A stretch of 64,000 nucleotides of DNA from Liolophura sinensis (lineage: Eukaryota; Mollusca; Polyplacophora; Chitonida; Chitonidae). Of the stretch, positions 13,330 to 22,500 are shown in pieces. The DNA lies in the NCBI RefSeq assembly GCF_032854445.1, contig NC_088301.1, forward strand, positions 35,945,187 through 36,009,186. Direction: 5' to 3'. The notes beneath the pieces are model-generated. The model was not told the DNA's origin. It searched no databases and saw only the letters and a program-made list of their open reading frames with translations. Position 1 is the first letter of the stretch; every line of letters starts with the position of its first letter. Position numbers and translations under genes: made by a program.

Positions 13330-13543
13330 GAAAGCACGACAAGCTGGATTCCGGCGGGAGACTAATCAATGTGGAGTTCAAACACGGCAAAAAGATGAAA
13401 AAGCGTCGTGAACTGGACGCGCTTGTCAGCAATGGAAAGGCCCGGCGAAAAACCAGAAGCGGTCACGAACTTCTGCGAAATGAATCGGATTCTTCTGAAA
13501 TCGAGGAGTTTAGCTCACCAGACACGAAAATCAGTGTTAGAAA
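13323..13543 (+). CDS. EFCAB14: EFCAB14 exon 1 (cassette B, cytosolic tail)
   Basis: The first in-frame ATG after a TGA at 13308-13310 is at 13323, in a weak context (C at -3). The ATG at 13395, codon 25, has A at -3 and begins the part that aligns with vertebrate EFCAB14 (MKKRRELDALV). A basic run (KARRKTRS) and an acidic serine run (NESDSSEIEEF) follow, as in vertebrates. The exon ends in phase 2 at AGAAA|GTGAGA. Confidence 0.9.
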
Positions 13544-16500
13544 GTGAGACAGTATTTTTTCTTATTCAGTGGATACATAATATAATATTAGTTCAGTTAA
13601 ATTAAACGTTGAGTTATATTTCCAACAATTTCAGCTATTTACCGGCCTCAAAGTTTAATCATTGAATTCAGAAACGTTGTAGGTCTATTCTGCAAGGCAG
13701 TTTGCGAAATGAAGTGGGTCCGTAAATCCACTGTAAAACAGCACCATACTCCAATTTCTGTTGAGGATTGAAGGGAAAATGATGTCTTCAATCAAGCATA
13801 CAAGTTTAAATCCATTTCAAATTAGTTATATAGAGAAAATCTGATGAAGTGTTGACTTTCCTCTTCAAAATCGTGGTGTGCACAGGGGACGCATCAGGTG
13901 CATCCAAAATTAGGAATGTATCTGAGGGCATCAACGGAAAACATGGATAATGAAGCAGATGCGCATTTGATAGCCGCAAGACTTGATTGGAACCTGTAGA
14001 ATATAATTTTTCTCATTTAACTGACCGAGTAACATGTTCTTTCTATTTTACATCCATGATGACTGATGAAATCATTGCTGGATGTCATAATACCTAAGAC
14101 TAGTTTCGTGGTCTTGTTCGATTGATTTCTGTATCTTTTTGTGCAGTTCCGAGATTTTAGTACACCCAATTCACTATGACAGCACAAAGTTATTTTGACA
14201 AGCGAGAAGAAAATATATCTGTGGATTTCAACAACATTTCATCTCGGGAATGGATTTCCACTTGCAGGAGTGGTAATAAAGGTACTATTCTCTTTAATGC
14301 ACACTAGAATTCAGCACGTCTCCGTTTTGGAGTGGATTCATCGGCCAACTTCGTTCCGCAAAGTGCCTTGCGGGATGGACCGCATTTTTAAATCCAACGA
14401 TTTAACCTTGAGGCAGGTAAAGATCAGAAATTGTTGAAAATAGACATCATTTAATTTAATTTTAACTAAATACTGTATCAGTTTCACACAGGCCCCTTTA
14501 GCCATAGTTATCAGTACTTGGAGTTAAACACCATTTTGGCATAATGCCCCAGGAGTCTCTCACCAGTGCGGTCCCTGTGAGTTCAAGTCCAGCTCATGCT
14601 GGCTTCCTCTCCGGCCGTAAGTGGGAAGGTCTGTCAGCAACCTGCGGATGGTCCTGGGTTTCTTCCGGGCTCTGCCCGGTTTCCTCCCACCATAATGCTG
14701 GCCGAGGTCATATAAGTGAACTATTCTTGAGTACGGCGTAAAACACCAATCAAATAAAATAAATAATAAATCAACACCATTTTGAAGCTCAAGCTGGAAT
14801 TTAAGCAAATCATTATTTATCAGTCGGAGTCATGACAGGACTTTAATAAATGGTGGGGGGTGGAGAGTTTTGGGTCTTTACTCTTAGGTCTGCGAAATTT
14901 ATTCAATTCCCCAAAATGCCTATACCTAACCTGTGTTTTGATGAATAAGCCCAATCGATGTTTCGGGGGTCTAGTGAGTTCACACAGATATCAGCATGGA
15001 AGCTCTCGCAAACTAATGTAGATAAAAGACGTTATTTAACAGTGGTTGCTAGATTAAATACACGTATCTGTTGACTTGATGGCACCGTTGGCACCTGACG
15101 TATGATCACGTCTTTTAGCTGTGTTAGTTTGCAAGAGCTTCCACCTGTCTCACCCACATCTGCATGAACTAGCAAGACACCTGCAATGCCGATTTGAAGA
15201 CAGGAAAGTTGGTGCTATTACTCTAACTTACTAATCTAATTTATTTTATTTCATTGATGTAATCTATATAAAATCAATCAAGAGTTAGGAAATTGTGATA
15301 TCATTTCACGCCAATAGTTCACCATGTCAAATGCTCCACGGCTATTCATTAACTGGGGGCGGATGGTATAACGTTTACCTCACAACCCCTGTGGTACTAA
15401 CGATGACAGTTTCAAAGTAAGATGAAAATGAACAGGCCAAGGTTGGTATCCACCCTTCACCAAAAAGAACATGGCCAGATTTCAGTTTGAAATGTATTAT
15501 ATTTAGTTATTTTATAATTCAAATCATTTGATCCCATCGCCTGTTTCTGATCTGTTTAAAACTGAAACCATCTAAAGACCATAACTCAAACCGAACAGGC
15601 CTGCACTTTAAGAAACTGTAAGTGAAATGACTCACAACCCTTAACATGTGTTTTAATGTTGTAGGGAAACAAAAACAGTCACACAGAGATATACTGGTAT
15701 AGAAAACATAGCATATTAATTTGCATGTGAAGCATTCAGCAGCATCATCTGTATTTGAAATAATGAATGCTGTGCATATTTTGATAATCTTAGTGTCAAG
15801 TCTGCTGTGTCTATTCATAAAAGTTAGAGAAATGACTAAACACAGTGTTTTGGCAATTCTTTCACGGTGGGTGGTGTCTTTATAGGCTATCATATTTATA
15901 GCAGAACAAATGGTAAACCACGTACATTCCATTTTGTAATATCATGCCAGCCCCAAATTTTCTACGCAACACAGTGCTTCACAACAAATGGGCGATAGAG
16001 TATTTCTTTTCAGGTTTAACACATGCACTGTCCAGATACAAGACCCCTTTCCAGACCCATAACTGTGGTTAAGGCAAAATTGCTTGGGCTTCAACAATAT
16101 GTATGCCATGAGCTTTGGGATGGTGTCATTATTGAGTCATATAAACAGTATGTGTATGAAGTGAGTATTGTGAAAGGTGAAAGCCACAGTTCACACATGT
16201 TTGATGGAAGACATCGTTTATAAAGGACTTATCAGACTCTGTGTTAAGTGGTGTATGGTTTACCATTTGCTTCTGCCTTGGCTATGATACTCGGTAAGCC
16301 CATTATAAAAATTGAAGTCAAATAGCCACCTGGGGTGTAGAAGGAAGAAAAACCACTGTTGATGCAATATTATGATAAGCCTTTATATGCAGAGTTACAA
16401 GTTTTGTGTGAGTTTTTCTGTCACAAAAGAATGTTTTGGCTTATTTCAGTCGACGTGGTGGTTCTTTGTGTGGCACATGCCTGACTGTCTTGGCCTTCCT

Positions 16501-19500
16501 ACTGCTTCTGGCATGTGTTGTGGCCTGTGCAGGCCTGATGTGGGTGCATCTGGAGCTAAAGACAGAGATAGATACATTGAGGGGCAGAATTCAATCAGGT
16601 ACACAGGGTTTGGTGAAAGAATTGTGATATTTTAACAATGTTCATTTTTCTTTCAGGCCATTTAATTATACTTATGAAAACTACTACTGTGTTTTAGCCT
16701 TATTACTGGTGGCTATTAGTTGAAATAACAAAGCTTATTTGTTTTTTTGTGAATCAGTAGCAGGTGTACAAGGGATAGATTGTCTGTACGCTGTTATGAT
16801 CAACTAACATCAAACATGTCCATGCACTTGTCTGAATTTACTGCTTAGTTTTAAATTTTCATACATTTATTTGATTTCCTGGTTGGAAGTTGAGAGATGT
16901 GCATTATATATACATCTGAATATATCATTGATGTTGGCAGAAAAAAAAGAAAGTGAATTTTATTATTCTTGTGCTAAACCCATTTGTAAACGCATAATTT
17001 GATGGTAATAATTTCATGGTAATGGATTGTAATTGTTCATTTGAGTGTCAGTCTGAAGACATACACTTCCTGTATGATATGTAGAAAACACAACATTTTG
17101 TCATAAAGTATATCCTCATTTGACACTCCAACTGTTTTTTGTTTGTTTTTTTTTAATGATGCGGTTAAAATATCATTGTGTAACCTGATGATAGTATAAA
17201 TTATATATTATTTATAAATAAGTTTTGTAATTATGTGTACATTTTATTTGCTTACTTTTTGGGGGTTATATGTTATCCTCTTCTGTAACATTTGTGTTTC
17301 TATTATTGCAACAGATGTAGGTGATTTTTAAGACAGCTATTACACCTTTGTTATATTTGGTATTAGTTAACATTTTTGACACATCTATGATACATATGTA
17401 TACTTCTGTGATTTTGCTCTAACAGGAGCCTTCTTTTTATATTTGCGTTGACTCAGTAGGTTATAATAATTCATGTTAAAGTGCTACATGTACAATTGTT
17501 GTCTGATGTTTTTATGCAACAAACAAAGCACATGTATTTTCTGTTATCCTTATTAGGCATTTTTGAAATTGTTATTGTTGAAATGTCGAAGGAGATTTCA
17601 GGTTTCATAACATCTGACTTCCCAGTGGTGGTCTCACATTCATGTTCTGTCTTCAACATATTTTTTCTTTTAATTCCAGCTGAAAACAGTAATCAAGGTG
17701 TACCTGCAGAATTGGAGAGTATCAAATCTCAATTACAGGACTGGAATAAAACTCTGTTGGGTTATCGCAGTGGGAAACAAGGCCTGGAAGAGGTGATCAA
17801 AAATCTTACCACTGTTAGTCAACAGGTGAGTTTCTTTGAATCTGTGTGAGTGGAATATACATAGACATTGCTTGTCAATGTAATGCCAGATTTTCAGAAG
17901 CAGAACTAGTTTGTGGGTAATAATATGTTTAAATCAAAGGGAAGTCTTTAAATCAATCTTGACATGTATAAAATACCACATATGTAGATTTGTTTCGCTT
18001 TGATATAGGAGATGAAAATGGGTAGCAGTATCATGGCCATATAAGTGACACCCTTGTTCAAGCTTCTAATGAAATGAAATGGGACACTGGATTGGATTAG
18101 GCCCTTAAAAAACTTTTTTGTTGGCCCGAGTAAAATAACATATTATCTTCATTTCATTCATTAAAACATGATTACCACAGTTGAGAGCTTTGATCTACGC
18201 TGAAAGAGGAGAGGATTGATGTCTCCTTGTATTTAAGCTGTCATTACCTGAGAGTCCACTGAGGTAATGGAATATAAAGGATTGGACATAACACTTTTTT
18301 TGAATTCTGCTATCCCATCTAAACTGGGAAATTGTGGAATCAAGGAAGTAGGTGAGAAAGTACATGCGCAGCATAAATTAAAGGGACATTCATGTATGAA
18401 TTGATATAGATGTGTTTAGGTCAAACGGTGGCATTGTCTTTGTTTGATGGGGTTCTTTTTTTCATCTTTAAAGGTAAAATTACTACAGACGTTGCTGACA
18501 GAAATCAAGAAGAAGATGGGTCAACACCCTGACGAATCTAGCATGGATGGCCAAAATCTTGCTAAAGTGAGTTCATTATGCATTGTCAGGTATAGCTGTA
18601 CTACCTTCATTGTTGGTAGTTCATCTTGAAAAAAATTTGGTAAGATAATATGTCCTGTATGTGACAAGGGAGGTCCAGAAACTTACTGGTCTATACTAGC
18701 AAGAACTGTTTATATATGGTATTCATTGCTCGTTTTACAAATCTGCTTTTGACCTCCATGTACAGAAAGTTACTTCCGAAGGCATCAAGGTAATTTGATT
18801 GATTAAAATGTTCATGGCGTTGGCGATTCTTTTGTCCGATTGATAGAGCATGGCAGATATTGGCAGTGACTTGGAGACTGTTAAGAAACAACATGCACAG
18901 CTTGAGGACAAAACAAAGAAAAATATTCAGAAGTTGGAGGATAGAGTTGCGCAGCTTGAGGTAAGTTAGCAGAATTACCATAGACGGTGAAACTGGCTTT
19001 AGGGTGGTAAGGGGGTGGGGTATGTTTCCCTCCCCCCCCCCCCCACTCCCCTCACTATCCAAATTAATATATATATAATGTTCTGCCGCTCCTGTTACTT
19101 AGCATTGCCTTGTATCAGATCTCAAGGCAATAGCCAGCTGCTGGGCTTACATTATAAGCATGCAGATACATCATGAAGAATAGTTAAACATGCTTCTGTT
19201 TGTTTAAACTGTACCTACATTTAAGAGAACAGGTTTATTTTCATATATACATCCATGCACTTTATAATGGCAAAGCGTGTGTCTCACCTTTTAATGGTTC
19301 TGACTATTTGCAACACTTTAATGCACCAAGTATACTTCAAGTTCACAGCAAGATCAGAGACTATGTTAAAGTTTTAATAACATGCTTGGTTTATCTAATT
19401 ATGTCTATCACTTTGTATCAAAATTCCATGCACAACTTTTTCAGAATCAGCTGAAAATGATGGTTATGCCTTCACTCCCTCCTACTCCAGCTGTAGCTTC

Positions 19501-22500
19501 TATGAATAAGGAGCAGACTACTGAACTGACACTTGTAAGTATCTGTCTATTGGATTTCCATATTTTCATTTGGTTAGTCGATGGACATAGACAAAAACTT
19601 ACACGCTCAGAAAATTGCATTTAGTCTTGAGAGGTGAAATTCATTTTACTGAGTGATGATAAAAGACAAATATAAATATTGAATGTATAACGGACTGTTG
19701 TGTATATTTTTAGTCCTTTAGTTTTTTGCACCAGACACACATGGATAATAAATTCTCTACACGGAAAATGCTGCCTCTTTATGTGAAGTTAACATATAGC
19801 CCTTGATCATTTGGCTTTTCCAGATACATTTTATGTTTGCTACGCGTTCAATTGTCTGATTAGAGTGACTTATATATGTTCTATGTTTTTTTTTTTTTCG
19901 TTTATAGCAGCTTGAGCAGATGCAGAAGGAATTACAGACAACCAATGCATCTTTGTATGGGGAGATCAATGTTATAAGACAGGAGCTCTCTAATCATGAG
20001 GTTTGTTTTTTGATATATAGTTTGGATACTTCGGATACTTAAATCTCCAGAGCTGTAGGTGTAAGAAATGGTATGTTTGTTAATGGCTAAAGATTCTGTA
20101 GAGCCTAGAATAGAAGCCACAGTTCTTTCAGGTCACAGGTTAATTTTGGTGTTATTGATAAATTTGGATGTATTGAAAAGGCTCAGTGAAAGCATCTCTA
20201 ATACCATATCTAATTTTTTATTTCTAATTTTTAGAGGTACAAGGAGATAATGTGCATCCATCAGTCTGTTACAGAAAACCCTGATTTGATTTATGTGCTG
20301 GACTTAAAAATTCGACCTCATCGTCATATGACTGAAAAATTGTAAAGTACATCGTTAAAACCCAAGTATCCACCCATCCTATAAAACTCGAACTTGTTTA
20401 TATCACATTGAATTCTAAACTTTGACAAAATATTCCTTTTGATTGTGCCAATATCAGTGAAATATTGTATCTGGATTCAATTTTATCGGGTCAGTGGATC
20501 ATTTTATAAACTTGATTTGACTGTGGGACCTGTCAAATGCCTGGCAGCAGCTTCTTAACATCATTTTAGTCAAAGGTTCTTTTCCTACATGTAGCTCTTC
20601 ATGATGGTGTCACATTAGGCACAGTATGACAGTACAGAACAGAGTGATACATTGTAATATTGTAAACGTTGGGCTACAATCAATTTTTGATGTAACAATG
20701 GCTTGAGGTCCTGTTTTGCACTAGTGCTACCTCACAGGATTAAAAAATATGCCGGCCCTCTATTGACGTTAAATTAAAGCTCAAATTATGTTATGAAGCT
20801 CTAAACTTACATCAGTAAAACCATTGGTGTGACCATTCTCTCCCCATATTCAGACAAGGTAGTTTGCTGACTTTTTTTTTTCTTGTTTGTTTTTTTTTTT
20901 TTTTTCTCATGGAAGACCATGTACCAGTTGACGGAAGGTATGAACTACTTTTGTTTTCCTTCTTCTGGTATAATTGTTGCCCTTTCTGTAATTTGTTCTT
21001 TATGGATATTATCATTTGTTGCAGAGTCAATTTGAAGCCCTAGAAAGTCAATCTTCCAAGAAACCTGTTTCCATCAACACAACAGCTATTATGGTCAATT
21101 TGAGAAGTGAGCTAACTACTTACATACAGTCCATGGTAAGTGCTGAAGGGGGTTCCTGAGTTTCATATCTGATGTTCTTTTGGGTTTGATGGTAACCTGC
21201 AGAGTTATGCCCCTTGATGATATTTATCTGGGGCATAGCAGAGGTTTTCTTTTTAAACAAAGAGCCATGAATAAATGCAGATTGGCAAAAAATTCAAAGA
21301 TGTTTAATGTAGCAGAACTGTAAGACCTGAAATTCAGCCTACAGGTAGAAAAGGGGGACAAAATGTTCATGTCCAGTCACAATTATTACAAAAAATCTTG
21401 ATCTTTTTCTCCAGCTTTCTAATTCTAGCAAGTCTGCTGCTCCAGTGGTCCCAGACTCTGTCCTGGATACGATCAAAGATGAAGTTAAGAATATTTCTGT
21501 GGCAGTAGGCAGTCTGGAACAGCAGGTAATAGGAGAAATCAGTTACCAAACAGAACTTTTTAGAAATCCATAATGTACATCAGACCTGGCATGAGATTTT
21601 CCAACATGCAAGATATTCAAGACAGATTTTTGTCAGACTTTTTGTGGAATTACTTTCATTTTCCCTTGTTATAGAGGTATGGCGTTTTATGTTATAGAGA
21701 TTTCATCCGTCTGTCTGTGTTCTTGTCCAGGCTGTAACTCTAACAGTTTTCAGCATAGAGTTTTCATTTTTGGTGGATACATACACCGATGACGATGGCG
21801 CGACTCACATTTGTCCAGTTCCGTGGTTGTCATGGTTACCAGGTTGCCATTTCCCTTTCTATATCATAGATGTGATTTCATGTCCGAGATAAAGATAGAT
21901 ACATGTGATGATGTGTCGTGACTTGCATTTGACCATTTTCACGGTTGTCATGGTAACCGCTTAACTGTTTTCCCTATAGATAATATATAAATAGGAATGA
22001 TTTCATGTCCGGGCTATAACTTGAACTGTGTTCCGCATAAAGTTTTCATTTGTGGTGGACACATTTGTCCACTAGTGCAGTTGTCAAGGTAACCACATAC
22101 CTACCATTAACACCCATGAAGATTCCCCTCGGGTTATAATCACGACAATGCTGTATTCTTTTATACATTTCAAACAAATGCATTTGTTGGGGGTGTATGT
22201 TGTTTTTCACCTGAACTCTTGTTTCATCTTTTGTAAGTATTGATTCTTGATAATTTGGATTTTCATGCTCATTCATTTGATTCCACTCCCTATCCCCAAC
22301 ACACTCGCCTACCCAAAATGTACATCTGTAAGCCCTTAGTGAGGAAAATACTTTTGGTGTTTCAGATTAATACAGAAGGAAGCTCGGCAGACTCTGTTAA
22401 TATGGCTAAAACACTTGCAGTACTGCATGGTCATATTAACTCTACAGACAACAATGTACAAGTAAGACAGCCTTTGTGTTGATTTAGAATTGCACTGATT

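Noticed and set aside
15519-15932. 137-codon minus-strand open frame
   Set aside because: No recognisable domain, cysteine-rich chance composition, lies inside EFCAB14 intron 1, and lacks flanking splice signals.
19021-19045. Poly(C) run in EFCAB14 intron 5
   Set aside because: Simple homopolymer; no i-motif or G4 pattern with spaced tracts, so not listed as a feature.
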